Shown piece after piece: positions 11,734-24,282 of a stretch of DNA of 64,000 nucleotides. The stretch covers positions 248,001 through 312,000 of the forward strand of contig NW_002476013.1 in assembly GCF_000189635.1 (NCBI RefSeq), in the 5' to 3' direction. The stretch is from Tetrahymena thermophila SB210. Lineage: Eukaryota > Ciliophora > Oligohymenophorea > Hymenostomatida > Tetrahymenidae. Positions within the stretch are counted from its first letter, which is position 1. Each line of letters opens with the position of its first letter. The translations under genes and the position numbers were made by a program. The notes beneath the pieces were generated by a model. It was not told where the DNA came from, searched no databases, and saw only the letters and a program-made list of their open reading frames with translations.

Positions 11734-12957
11734 TCAAATATTTTTTTTATTGTAAGTATTTTTATCTATGTATTTGAATTTACAGCGAAGATGATTTAAT
11801 TCATCCATTTATAAGAGTTTTTTTAATGATTGAACATTTTCATTATAAAATTTATCTACAAAAGCTTGAGAGTGAACAGAATACTCCACATCCTCAAATT
11901 TATATGAAAGCTCTTTTCTGAGGAAATCATCTATGCTCAGTTTTTCATTATTTTCATAAATTCTTTACCTATACATAATTAAATTTTCAAGATCTTTTAA
12001 ATCTAAATCTATCTCTGTTATTGCTAAAAAAAATTATTAATCAATTCCATAAGTTTATTAGTGCTTAAATAATTCACTAAAAATATTCTTTTTTTAATAA
12101 ATTTTTATTGGAAACCCATCAAACGTCACGATTTCGGACTCAGAATAGTCATCTTATTTATTACCACAGCTGGTTATTTTCTAAATCGCTTTTAAAGATT
12201 AATTTGTTATGTCCTAAACGTTTTATATAAGATCTATTCTTTATTTACGCAAAGCTATATGACTTAAATTATCATAGCTCAAACCTAAAAAATCCAAATA
12301 TTCTTGGGAGTAACCCACTTCGATTGTTTCAATTTCTTTTGATTATAAGCTCAACCTTCCTAATGAATATGAATACATTTTACTTACACTCTGCTATTAA
12401 GTATACTGCTTCATAAAATTATAGCATACATTCTTAAACTATAAAAACTCATACTCTCTTAAATTTTAAATATATTCGTCTGTATTCTATATAACATTTT
12501 TAAAAAAATATGCTAAATTGTAGTACTTTTATATTAGTTTTTCAGCAGAAGCATACTAGATAGTAGGAATTTTTTTAATTATTTATAAGGCTTAATCCAT
12601 TTAAAAATATTATTATAAACCTTTCTTTTCAAATGAAATTTATACTACTCCTAAACTTTTTAGTTATTTAACATCAGCAATATGATTTTGCTAAAATCCA
12701 AAGCTTAGCCAATTTTGAGAATGGAAGAATCTCAGTGCTCCATCGTTTGTAAGTATTAATTCAGAAGGAAAATTAATATATGTATCTTAAATTAAAGGCT
12801 GAGCTGTGATTCCTACTATTTATATCTACTTAAAAGATTTACTATTTTCTTCTTTTTGTTATTTCTTAAAACTTGTCAATTTTTAACCAAATAACTATAT
12901 TTCTTGGATTGAAGATGAAGTATTATATGTTATATAATCTTAGCTTTCTGCAATCAT
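11734..12957 (-). CDS. Array paralogue D (PAS-like family), 407 aa
   Basis: Intronless intact ORF, ATG at 12957, TGA at 11734-11736. Near-twin of E. Motifs in order: LTNDGALRFF and SFGFQQN, then a long helical region with IQYASAEK. YSLGRLS and GYSQEYLDFLGLSYDNL with ALRKQRIDL follow. The last blocks are TFDGFPIKIYQKK, AITEIDLDLKDLENLIMYRQR, and DDFLRKELSYKFEDVEYSVHSQAF. The tail is about 45 residues. D and E share features absent from other copies, such as LRKQR and DDFLRKELS. Function unknown. Confidence 0.91.
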
Positions 12958-13324
12958 AAAATTATTTGAAAATATTATTGAATCAGAACTTCAGAGCTCA
13001 ATTTATTCAAATTTTTTGTTATTATTGAAATTTTCTTTCTAGTTTAATTTATTGATAATAAATAATGTGCTCTTTTTACTTTATTCTATAACAAATTAAA
13101 TTAATATAATGTAAGATTTTCATAGATCAAATGTTCTAGAATTAAATCAACAGATTTAATCATATTTTTTTCTAAAAGAAATTAAATCGACACAAAAAAA
13201 AGGTTTTATTTAGTATTTATTTATATATATATGTATAGCACCCTAGGGTACTGTCTTTTTCAAGGCTACATACAAATAGAATACATATGCAGTGTAACAA
13301 ATATTTTCAATGATTTTTTTTTCT

Positions 13325-13567
13325 TTTTTTAAATATGTTGATTTCCTACAATACTATATTTGGATTTATTTTTATTTATTATTTTTCTTCCTTAATATAA
13401 AATTTCTATTTTAATAAAAAGTAGGTTATTATTTATATATTCTAAAGCATTTAAAAGTATTCAATTATTTTTTATTCTATATTTAATAATATATACTAAC
13501 TAGATAAATCATTATTTAATAAAAAACATTTTAACAAATACATTGGAACATTTTTTGAATAATTCTA
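13325..13567. repeat. Second copy of the 3' flank of array copy A
   Basis: This non-coding segment between D and E follows 4838-5118 at the other end of the array: shared TTGATTTCCTAC, ATTTGGATTTAT, CACTTAAAAGTATT versus CATTTAAAAGTATT, AAAAAACATTTTAACAAATA, and ending in TTGAATAATTC. In the A copy the match runs exactly to the TGA of gene A. It is direct, with small indels. It implies that an A-like gene end once lay here, or that this flank moved with a duplication. Confidence 0.78.
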
Positions 13568-13715
13568 AATGATAATTAAGATTTATTTAATTCTTTCAAG
13601 AAAGTGTTTCAATTTTATATAAAAAGTACAAAAAAATTAATTAATAAGTAAAATTTGAATAATCAGTTTTAATAAATTAACATTTAATTTATAAAATTTT
13701 AAATAAAGTATCTTT

Positions 13716-14963
13716 TCAAATATTTGTTTTATTGTTGGTGTTTTTATCTATGTATCTGAATTTACAGCGAAGATGGTTTAATTCATCCATTTATTAGAGT
13801 CTTTTTAATGATTCTACATTTTCGTTATAATATTTATCAACAAAAGTTTGAGAGTGAACAGAATACTCCACATCCTCAAATTTATATGAAAGCTCTTTTC
13901 TTAGGAAATCATCTATGCTCAATTTTTAATTATTTTCATAAATTCTTTGCCTATAGAAAATTAAATTTTGAAGATCTTTCAAATTAAAATCTATCTCTGT
14001 TATTGCTAGAAAGAATTCTTAATCGACTCCATATGTTTATTAGTGCTTAAATAATTCACAAAAAGTGCATTTTTTTTGATAAATTTTTATTGGAAATCCA
14101 TCAAATGTCACGATTTCGGACTCATAATATTCATATTATTCATCATCACACTAACTTATTTTCTAAATCCCTTATAAAGATTAATTTGTTATGTCCTAAA
14201 CGTTTTATACAAGATCTATTCTTTATTTACGCATAGCTATATGACTTAAATTATCATAGCTCATACCCAAAAAATCCAAATATTCTTGGGAGTAACCCAT
14301 TTCGATTGTTTCAATTTCCTTTGATTGTAAGCTCAACCTTCCTAATGAGTATGAATACATTTTACTTACACTCTGCTATTAGGTATACTGCTTCATAAAA
14401 TTATAGCATACATTCTTAAACTATAAAAACTCATACTCTCTTAAATTTTAAATATATTCATCTGTATTCTTTATAACATTTTTTAAAAAATATGCTAAAT
14501 TGTAGAAGTTTTATATTGGTTTTTCAGCAACAGCGTACTAGATCTAAGGAATTTTTTAAATTATTTATAAGGCTTATTCCATTATGAAATATTATTATAA
14601 ACCATTATTTTCAAATAAAATTTAAACTACTCCTAAATTTTTTAATTCCTTAACCTTAGCAATTTTCTTTTGCTAAAATCCGATGCTTAGCCAGTTTTGA
14701 GAAAGAAAGAATCTGAGTGCTCCATCGTTTGTAAGTATAAATTCAGAAGAAAAATTAATATAAGTATCTTAAATTAAAGGTTGAGTTGTAATTCCTACTA
14801 TTTATATTTACTTAAAAGATTTACTATTTTCTTCTTTTTATTATTTCTTAAAACTATTCTCTTTTTAATGGTTAATATTCTAAATTTAATCCCCAAATTA
14901 CTATGTTTCTTGGATTGAAGATGAACTATTGTGTGTTGTAAAATCTTAATTTTCTGTAATCAT
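13716..14963 (-). CDS. Array paralogue E (PAS-like family), 415 aa
   Basis: Intronless intact ORF, ATG at 14963, TGA at 13716-13718. Nearly the same protein as D across its whole length: LTNDGALRFF, SIGFQQK, GYSQEYLDFLGMSYDNL, TFDGFPIKIYQKK, AITEIDFNLKDLQNLIFYRQR, DDFLRKELSYKFEDVEYSVHSQ. The N-terminus carries about eight extra residues relative to D near position 30. Both members of the pair are open, so neither has decayed since the duplication. Confidence 0.91.
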
Positions 14964-16054
14964 GAAATTATTTTGAAAATATTATTCAATCATTCAAACA
15001 AAATTTCAGAACTCAATTTATTCAAGTAAATTTTTTTTTTATTAAGTTTTAGTTATATTTAATTTAAATCTTCTTTCTACTTTAATTCCTAGATAATAAA
15101 TAATGTGCTCTTTTTACTTTAATATCTAAGAAATTAGTTTAGAGAGATTAGGAATATAATTGAAACTCATTTTAATGTAATGTAAGATTTTCAAATATCG
15201 AACATTCTAGAATTAAATTAATAGATTTCATCATAATTATTTCTAAAAGAAATTTAATCGAGTTTAGAAAAAAGGTATTATATTGTATTTTTTATAAATA
15301 TTCTATTCTTTATCTGAATTAATCAAATTTATGATTTAAAAAAATTTAATAGTTTCAGCAGTAAAGAATGGTCTCTTTCTTTTTTTAATATTGAATTATA
15401 CATACTTAAATCTGGCTGGTTAAAATAAATTTTTTGTATTTTTTATTATAAAATAATTTTAATAATTAATAAATAAAGCAATAATAACAAGTTTATTCTC
15501 ATTAATGAGAGTTTAAAATAGAAATTATTATATTTACTTTTAAACCTCTTAATTATATAGTCAACAAAATATTAATAAAATTTATTATTTTATCAAATAT
15601 TTCATATTTCCATAATTATGTGTTTATTTTAGACCAAAACAATAATTGGCTAGGAATTATGGTGTTTTTTAAATCAAAAAGTAAGAGTTTTTATTAAATT
15701 AAAAAAGTTTATGTAAGTTAATATATTATTTGTTATTAGAAAATAAAAAATATTTTGAATGATTTTAAAAAAAAGTGTCAATTAATATTACAAAAATAAA
15801 GATATAAGATATTCTTTCATATTAGAAATTCTGATAGATAACAAAATTTTAATACTTTATCAAAATCATTTAAAAAAAATAGATCAAAATTAAATAATTA
15901 TAATAATTAATCCAATCATAAAATTAATAAAAAATGAAAAATAAAATTGAATTTTATAGTGCATAAGAAGTAAATATATTTTTTAAAAACTTTAATTAAT
16001 CTTTTGCTAAATAGATAAATTAGAGCGACTTCTAAAATCTGATTGATATTTCAG
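14964..16054. other. Intergenic, 5' flank of E and upstream spacer
   Basis: To about 15250 this is the 5' flank of E, shared with D. Beyond that, AT-rich DNA without a recognisable gene. One or more missing 5' exons of the LRR gene could lie in the last few hundred bases, but I cannot place them. Confidence 0.5.
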
Positions 16055-17866
16055 TGTACATTCTGAATAGTAAAGGTATATCGTCACTTATTAATAGCTT
16101 AAAACTGTGTTCTAAATTGATGATTTTAGAATTAAGCTTAAAGTATATTCAATTAATTTATCTTGATTATTGTTTCTAATTTTTAAAATAGTTTTTTTAG
16201 AAATAGTTTAAAAAATTTATTCAAAATAATTTAAAGTCAATAGTTTTTATAAAAAAATGACAATAACAAAATTAACTTTTCTGATTCTATTTTTAAATTA
16301 AACTAGCAATTGCATTATTGAAGAAAAGTAGTCAGAAAAATTAGGATTAGCTTTAACAAAAATGGAAAATCTTAAGTTTCTTACTTTATTATTTTGGTAT
16401 AAACAAACTTAAAACATGCAAATGTTTATTCAGTTAAAAAATTTTTTTTTTTTTAGTTTTAGCGAATTTAATGATTTCTCCTTTATTGCCTTAGCAAAAG
16501 AACTTTTACATAAGAAGAATTTAAATTCTCTTAAGTTATAATTGAGGTAAGAAAAATATTATTGTTGTTGTCTTAAATTAGATTTGGTCATTCTTAAATT
16601 AATCAATATTTATAGATATTTATTTATTCCATTAAAAATATTTATAAAATTTTAACATTTATTTTTGTAATTTTGAAATAGTAACACTTTAATAACAAAC
16701 TAAAGTATGTCTTATCTTAGATTAAACTTGCACTAATTTAGCGATTTAAAAGACTTAGAATTAAATATAAGGTGAATATTTTTTGTACAAAAGGTTGATA
16801 ATTTAAATATTTCATAAAAAATTAGTAAAACTTAAGTAAAAGAATTAGATTTTTCTGGTTTAATAGAAGGAATTATAAATTTAAGTTTAGAATCATTTAG
16901 TCTTAATACAGAGTAAATTTTAAAAATATAATAAATAGCTAATTTTTTTATCATAGATCAACATCAATGATAGCTGAAATTGAAAATAAAATGGATTAGG
17001 GTATAAGTTATCCTGTTTTTACATCTTTAGTCAAACTAAAATTTGAATTTGAGTAATTTATTTTTTTAAGTCTAAAAAAAAATTAACATTTAATTTTAGA
17101 TAAACAAAATTAGCTAAAGAGACATTTGAAAGCATTTGCAATTTTATTAGATTAGCTAAAAATTTAAAAGATTTGTATTTAAATTTAATGTAATTTTATT
17201 TTTTTATAATTTAATGAATAATAAATAATATTAGATTTTTAAGTAATAATTAGATCGATAGTCTACATTTGTTTTGCTTAACTGAGTCAGTAGATCAAAA
17301 ATAAGATTTACATTCATTAAGTCTTTTGTTGAAGTAACATTTTTATTTTAAATAGAAATACCTTGTTATATTTTTTAAATTTATTTATACAGAAATATTA
17401 TCAATTATTTATTTACAAATTTAACAATATTTTTAAGCAAAAATAAACTAAAGGGGCAAGACTTTTTCAGATTATTCATAGAATTAGGAAAGTGTTAGTG
17501 CTTAAAAAATTTTAATATTTCATTACTGTAAATATACATCAAGTAAGTTAAAAATTAAATATCAAATTTGCTTAAAAAAGTGAGAATCAAATAAGTGTTT
17601 AAGAAGAGATGCAAATAGTAGAAAATCTTAGAAATAGCTTAAATTTAAATATGTTGATTCTAAATATAAGGTAAATTTTCAGTAAATACTTATTTAATTA
17701 TAATAAAATTTATATAGAGAATATTCTATTGATAATGAAGATCACATTTAGAATAGTTTGCTAAGAAATCATTTGCGAAAAATAAGAAATTTAGTCAAAT
17801 TTAATTGTAATATTTTTAGTAAAATATAAATTAATAAATATTTTTTATAAAGATAACTTTTATTGA
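16055..17866 (+). CDS. Leucine-rich-repeat (RNI-like) protein, 5' end not found
   Basis: A chain of exons that join in phase: 16055-16142, 16244-16396, 16457-16546, 16682-16771, 16826-16912, 16957-17052, 17100-17189, 17235-17333, 17393-17527, 17581-17670, then 17718 onward. Many encode about one LRR, with patterns such as LINSLKLCSKLMILELSL, LALTKMENLKFLTLLF, IRLAKNLKDLYLNL and FIELGKCQCLKNFNISL. Long LRR proteins of this kind form a big family in Tetrahymena. The 3' end is ambiguous. Splicing 17819-17852 gives TGA at 17864-17866; without it the frame runs to about 18126 across copy F. No convincing start exon was found upstream of 16055, so the gene may be 5'-truncated. It lies in the array on the opposite strand, tail to tail with F. 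Confidence 0.68.
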
Positions 17867-18030
17867 GCTTCTTAGGTCGATTCATAATTTATAAACAATT
17901 TATTTTTAATTAGTTATCGTATGTTTTATATTATTTAAATTCCTTGTATTTATTTCACCTATGTTTATTTGACAACGAAATTTATTATAAATAATATTGT
18001 TTTTATTTTAAAATAGTTAGTTGTTTTTAG

Positions 18031-19275
18031 TCAATTAGTTACATATTTATAGCAGCATTACATTTTACGTTTCTCAAGTTATTCAGTATTTTCTTTATAA
18101 TATTTTTCGATAAATGCTTGAGAGTGAATTGAATATTCTACATCTTCGAAAAGGTAAGAAAGCTCTTTTCTTATAAAATCATCATACGATAATATAGAAT
18201 TTTTCCCTAGTCTTTATCTATAATTTATGAGTTATTACAAATGATATAAATCCACGTCTATCTCTGTTATTACAAAATAATAATCATGCTCTCCTTCAAT
18301 TATTTAGCTATTCATGAGCATTTATCCGTAGTTTCTTTTCTTTAAAACTATCTTTAATGGAAATCCATCGAAAGTAGTAATATCGCATATGTGGCATTCT
18401 TATTTAGTACCTAATCCTGACATAGAAGCCAAACATTGATTTGTAATATCATTTTTTTAATGTATTAAATCTATTTATTTTCCTCTAAGAATTATTTGTG
18501 AAAGTGTCTCTGGATTTATTCCTAATAAATCTAAGTAAGATTTTGAATATCCATAATTAGAAATATCTATATCTTTATGTTTCTAACTTAGTCTCAAAAT
18601 CTAGTAAGTAAACATCATATTTTAATTTTATTTATGAAATTCATCTAAAAAGCTCATGCACATTGATTAAAATTTTTAAAATTCATCATCTTTAAAATTT
18701 AAAAAGGCTTCAGTATATTTCTATTTCTAAAATACCTTTTATAGTGCATTCATAACCGTTCCAAACCTAGTCAATACTTATTCTGCAAATTATTACTAAA
18801 TATTTGGAAATTTTTGTATGTATTAAATAGCCTGCTCATATTAAGTCACATTTTGTATATTTCTTCTAAATTAGTCAATATTTATAAATCCAGAGCTAGA
18901 AGAATAATTTTAAACTTGAGATGTTTCGTATTGATTAAAGCCAAAATAAACAGGTAAAATAGATGGAAAGTATCTAATAATCCCATCTTGGGTTAGGTAA
19001 ACTCCAGTAAAAAGATCAATTTAAAATTCCTATGGATATAAAAACGGTCTAATAACAAAATTAGTCATTTTATTTTAAACTTTGCAATTAGATACACGCA
19101 CTTCATTTACTTATTAATCACTGTAAGAATTATCTTTATTTTAAGCGCTATTTCTATCACAATTAGAATAGCTTTATGAGTCAAATATGTTTTCAATATC
19201 ATATAATAGAAATGATTCATCCATTTCACCATTACTTTAGTTTCCATTTTAGTTTTAAGGGTTATTGACTTCCAT
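18031..19275 (-). CDS. Array paralogue F (PAS-like family), 414 aa
   Basis: Intronless intact ORF, ATG at 19275, TGA at 18031-18033. The N-terminus is acidic and Asn/Ser-rich. Motifs: LTQDGIIRYFPS with YFGFNQYE, QILRLSQKH, GYSKSYLDLLGINPET with ILRGKQIDL, TFDGFPLKI, VITEIDVDLYHLQQLINYRQR, DDFIRKELSYLFEDVEYSIHSQAF. In-frame start alternatives exist only further inside, so the first ATG is used. Function unknown. Confidence 0.9.
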
Positions 19276-19879
19276 ATTTTATATAAATTTTTTAGATAAA
19301 TTATGTTGAGAAGTTATTATTATTTTTTAATTATTTATTAAAAAAATTGTAGCAATTTAGAATTTGTACCAAAAAGTAGCAATTATATTTGTAAGTTATT
19401 ATCACCACTCATCTTTTTGTATCAGATTTTAAAAGATTTTACACATATTTTTAAAGAAGTTAAAGAAATTAAATTTTAATAAAGTCTTCTTTTCATTTTT
19501 TTTCATTTACAGTCACAGAATGTTCATATTTCCTTATAGAAAAAATCTAGATTTAAGCTTCTAGTCAGCCTTTAATTATCAATTAATTATAAAAATAGGT
19601 ATTTCAATTAACTTTATTCCAGAATTATTTGATATCCCAAACATTAAATCAAATTATGTTTAACAATTAAGAAAAACTAACTATAAAAATTTCATAGCCT
19701 CACTAATTCAATCATTTGAAAATAATTAAACTGATTAAATCCTAATTATTTTATATTTTAAAGTAATAGTAATCAAATTTTAAATGAATTACTGTTGTCA
19801 ATATAATAGCTTTTTTATTGATAAAAAAATATTTTTATTTAATTTAACAGATAAAGAAAGAAATTTAAATAAATGTACA

Positions 19880-20690
19880 ATTTTCTTATTAAAAATTACA
19901 TATAATTATATCAAAAATGTATTAAAACAAACGTTTAAATATTTAAACCACAAAATAATGTACTTAAGAAATACATAGTTAAATTTTTGATATTTATTTG
20001 TTTAATAATGGTTTGTGGTCTAAATTTTCTAATTATTATTTGATTATTTTTTGTTTATTTAAATTGTTATAATTGAGTAATTAAATTCTTTTTTAATTTT
20101 ACTAATCAATATATTTACACTTAATAGAATAATAGAAAGAAATCGAATTTATTACTGACTTAATTAGTTGTAAATTTTTCAAACAAAAATCTAAAAACGA
20201 TTTAAAACAATTATTTAAATATCTAAACCACTAAATAATGTTCTAAATAAATAAATAGTAAAATTTTTAATATATGTTTGTATAAAAATGGTTTGTGATC
20301 AAAATTATCTTATTACTATTTGATTATTTTTGTAATTCAAATTGTTATAATTGAGTAATTAAATTCTTTTTTTAATCTATTAATTAATATATTTAAATTT
20401 CATTAGAATAAAAGAAACCTAAATAATTACTTACTTACTTAGTTTATCTTGCATTTTTCAAATAAAAATCTAAAATGAGTTAAAACAATTATTTAATTAT
20501 CTAAACCATAAAATAAATAAATAGTAAAAGTTTTGATTTAGGTTTGCATAAAAATGAATAATTCGTGGACAAAACAATCTGATTAATATTTGATTATTTT
20601 TTTTATTTAAATTGTTATAATTGAGTAATTAAATTCTTTTTTAAATATATTGATTAATATATTTATTAGTTATTTATACATTTTTCATAT
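19880..20690. repeat. Three-copy AT-rich tandem repeat, period about 270-280 bp
   Basis: The segment TTGTTATAATTGAGTAATTA with TAAATTCTTTTTT occurs at 20064, 20342 and 20612. Each is preceded by an AAACCAC/AAACCA box and a TGGTTTGTGG-like box about 50 bp later. In the first copy the two boxes are inverted (TTTAAACCACAAA against TTTGTGGTCTAAA), so a hairpin is possible. The rest of the 1.45-kb spacer 19276-20729 holds no gene I can support. Confidence 0.78.
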
Positions 20691-20729
20691 AAAAATTGTA
20701 CAAAAATGTTAGTTTTTGAAAAGAATTTC

Positions 20730-21971
20730 TCACATGGTAAGCATTTTATAATTGTATTGGTATCTATCTTTAAGTTTTTGAGATTTTAATTCTTTTAATT
20801 ATTCAATATTTTAAACATAGTACTTTTCTATGAAAATTTATGATTAGACTGAATATTCAACATCTTCATAAAGAAGAGATAATTCTTTTTTCAAATAGTC
20901 CTCATAATTTAGCTGGTTTTAGATTAACCTTTATCTATATTCGATAAGTTATTACAAATCATACATATCTACATCTATTTCTACAATTACAAATCCATAC
21001 TAGCATTCAATTAAAGGTATTTTATTTGCCTCAAACCCATGATTGACATGCTATCTTTTAAATTTTAGTTTAATAGGAAATCCATCAAATGTATTAATTT
21101 AGGATTCATAGTACTCCTCTTTTAAATTAGCAGTCATGTTAAGCACTCCTTATAATCCTATCAAAGAAATGTCTACTTTATCTTTTATCAAATCTACCCT
21201 CTTATTTCTCATGATTATCTAGCTGAGAGAGCTGCTTTCAATACCTAATAATTGAAGATATGACTTGGAGTATCCTGTATGAGCTATTTCTGAGTCACCT
21301 TCATGCAAATTAAAACGTAATATAGCATAATAAAACATTTAGTTTGGGTTATTTTAGCAAAAATATTCTAGGTAGGTAAAACAATGTTTCAAGTATAACT
21401 AATACTCTAAATCTTTTACATCTCTCATATCTTCTGGAACCACACTTTACAAAAATGCTTTTAGTCCTTTAATTACTTGTTCTGTTTATGTCAATACGGC
21501 TGATACTTTTTGAAAATCTAAATTAGGCACATATTTTAAGAAGTTTAAAGCTTCTGAATATTAATTATTTTTATACATTTTATCTCTAGAATATGATATG
21601 TCAACAATACCTAATTTATGTAATTCTGCTACTTATAATACTTTTTATTGCCAATATCCGAAGCTGACTTAATCTAAAATGTAATTAAATCTTATAGCTC
21701 CTTCATTAGTTACTGTGAACCCATTAAACAAACTGAATGTTTGGTTGAAATCATTTAAATTAGGATTTATATAAACATAATTCCAATTTGGCTATTTATT
21801 TTAGACAACTAAATCTCTAGCTTATGTCTGCTTAGAAGAATTTTCCAAATAATCATCTGAATTATAATCAGTACTTTATTATTATTATTTGCTTTCCTCT
21901 GTGTCTGAACTTTCAAATTGCTAAGGAGTATATTGAAAATCTACAAATTATAAATTAAATTCTTATTCCAT
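20730..21971 (-). CDS. Array paralogue G (PAS-like family), 413 aa
   Basis: Intronless intact ORF, ATG at 21971, TGA at 20730-20732. The first 75 residues are acidic with a Gln run. Motifs: LFNGFTVTNEGAIRF (Glu in place of the usual Asp of the DG motif), SFGYWQQK, MFYYAILRFN, GYSKSYLQLLGIESSSL with IMRNKRVDL, TFDGFPIKL, VIVEIDVDMYDLQQLIEYRQR, and EDYLKKELSLLYEDVEYSVQSQ, a divergent form of the C-terminal signature. Function unknown. Confidence 0.9.
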
Positions 21972-22369
21972 AACACTAATATACGATCGCAAAGTAAAAT
22001 AAATCTATTGATATATTGTTTAATAAAAATTATCTAAATTATGTATGCAAAAACCAAATTAAGAAACATTATATTAATTAGAATAGTTTTTATAGGACTG
22101 AATCTCTATTTACTGTAAGTGTAAAAATTCTGATAAAATTTAATGAAAAATAAATATTTTTGATTATTATTTTCTTTAAGTGACCTAAATAAATTATGAC
22201 AAATTATAAAAAAATAATTTGAAGAAAATTTAAAAATTTAAACTTATCCATTAATATCATAAATTTTTTTTTTAATAAAAAACTATTAAATTTACTAAGT
22301 TAGTTAATAATTAAATAAACAAATAAATTCTTTTTTAAATAATTACTGGTACTATTAATATTAAGAATA

Positions 22370-22990
22370 TAGAATTTCCATAATTTTAATATAATTAAAA
22401 TTGATATGTCTTTAATTTACACGTTTTAAGCTATTTATTTGGTAACTAAACTTTTAAGTATTGAAATATTTATTGATTTTATTTAATTTTATATAATTAC
22501 TTGTGCTATTATGAAGGTTTGATTTTCATAATTTAAATATAATTAAATTCATTCATTTTTAATAAACATTTTAAAGCTATTTAGTAACTTAACTTTTATG
22601 TTTTGAAATATTAAAAAAGTTTATTTAACTTATGTAATTACTTTTAAGAACTTTTTCATAATTTAAATATAATTAAATTCTTTCATTTTTAATAAGTATT
22701 TTTAAGTTATTAAGTAATAAAATTTTTTTTTTAGACATATTTAAAGAGTTTATTTAACTTTATATAATTACTTTTAAGAACTATAATTAAATTTTTTTTT
22801 TTTTTAATAAATATTTTTAAGTTATTTAATAACTTAAATTTTAATATTTGAAATATTATAATGAATTTATTTCACTTGATATAATTAATTTTAAGAACGC
22901 TAGATTGATTTTCATAATTTAAATATAATTAAATTGATTAATTATTATTTAATAAGTTTTTATTAATCTATTTGCCAAATTAAATTTTCA
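22370..22990. repeat. Five-copy AT-rich tandem repeat, period about 130 bp
   Basis: Units contain AATTTAAATATAATTAAATT, TTTTTAATAAATATTTTTAAG and TAATTACTTTTAAGAAC, recurring near 22382, 22530, 22660, 22788 and 22916. The copies are imperfect. The remaining spacer from 21972 to 23085 holds no gene I can see. Confidence 0.7.
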
Positions 22991-23085
22991 GTTTTATTTA
23001 AAGTGTTTATTTAAGCATAAGTAAATAAAATATTTTTTTAATTGTTAAATACAGGATTGTTTCATTTAAAAAAGTAGTTTTTTAT

Positions 23086-24282
23086 TCAAGATAATATTTG
23101 TCTGTATCCACATATTTTAGAAAAATCTTTCTTTTTAAATTATTCAATTTATTTTAGTGTAATTATATTTTGAGAATAGAATTTTTCAAATAAATAATAT
23201 GAATCAATAGTATACTCTACATCCTCAAATAGGTAAGAGAGCTCTCTTCTCAAAAAATCTTATATATTTATTTACTCTGATCTTTAACAAATTTTTTCTC
23301 TGTATTGGATTAGTTGCTGTAAATCTTTTAAATCTACATCTATTTCTGTGACTAAGAATTGATATTCGCATTCGTCAGCTAAAAAATTTTGGATTCCAAA
23401 TAATTTGGTGTAATTTTTCTTGATAAGCTTTATCTTAATTGGATAGCCATCAAATGTTGTTATTTCAGATTCATATTACTCTTCTCCATTAGACTAGTAC
23501 ATTATTGATAAAGCTTATAGACTTATATTTGTGATTTCTTACTTATCTTTTACTAAATCAACCTTCTTTCTTCTCAGTAAAAGCTAGCTTAGAGATCCAT
23601 AATCCATTCCTAAAAACTCCAAATAAGGTTTTGAGTATCCAGTGTGATAGTACTCCATATCTCTTAATATTAAATTAAGTCTACCAATTTAATAGTGGTA
23701 CATTTAATAAGGATTAAGCTTACTATACTCCTCTAAAAATTAGAAAAACACTTTAGTATAGTTTTGAAACTCTTCGTTTTTAAAATCTTCATAGCATTAA
23801 TCTACAGTCTAACTCTAATCTATAAAAGATTTAATATAATTTAATATCTTGCCTGTTTTTTTAAAGCATTAGCTAGCCATTTAAAAAGGGAAATTTGATA
23901 GAGAACTCATAAAATTAATTGCCTATTCAGTAGAATGTTATATTAAAGAATTATTCCTTTATTATACTATGTTTATAACATTTAATTTGATAAGATCTTG
24001 AATTTAAACTACATCCTATTACTAAAATCCCAAGCAAACCTAATTTATATTTGAAAACAGCCTAATGACGCCATCATTTGTAATAGATAATCCTGTGAAT
24101 ATGTTTAATTAACAATCAAATTAGTTTATTATATCTTAAATATCATAAATTTATTCTTCCTAATAAATATCTTTTTCTATAATAGTTTATCCTAAACATT
24201 TATTTTAGTTGATCAAGTTTTAAGTTTAAAATAACTTGCGTTTATTTTAAATAATTTGTGGTAATAAATTATTCTAATTCAT
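23086..24282 (-). CDS. Array paralogue H (PAS-like family), 398 aa
   Basis: Intronless intact ORF, ATG at 24282, TGA at 23086-23088. Motifs: LSITNDGVIRLF with CLGFQQQ, YHYQIGRLN, GYSKPYLEFLGMDYGSL with LLRRKKVDL, TFDGYPIKI, LVTEIDVDLKDLQQLIQYREK, and DFLRRELSYLFEDVEYTIDS, where the usual SQ after S is SY. The N-terminus is short and Gln/Lys/Asn-rich. Function unknown. Confidence 0.9.

Larger units (their letters stand above)
11590..15250. repeat. Tandem segmental duplication carrying copies D and E
   Basis: Two direct units, about 11590-13200 and about 13568-15250, offset by 1982 bp at the stop codons and 2006 bp at the start codons. Similarity covers the 3' flank (shared AATGATAATTAAGATTTATT), the whole gene, and about 200 bp of 5' flank (shared AATAATGTGCTCTTTTTACTT, TTCTAGAATTAAAT). 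Preservation of AT-rich non-coding DNA shows this is younger than the other array duplications. Confidence 0.85.

Noticed and set aside
19784..19978. Plus-strand frame of 64 codons
   Set aside because: Overlaps the start of the 270-bp tandem repeat; composition is that of the spacer and TAG is not a stop.
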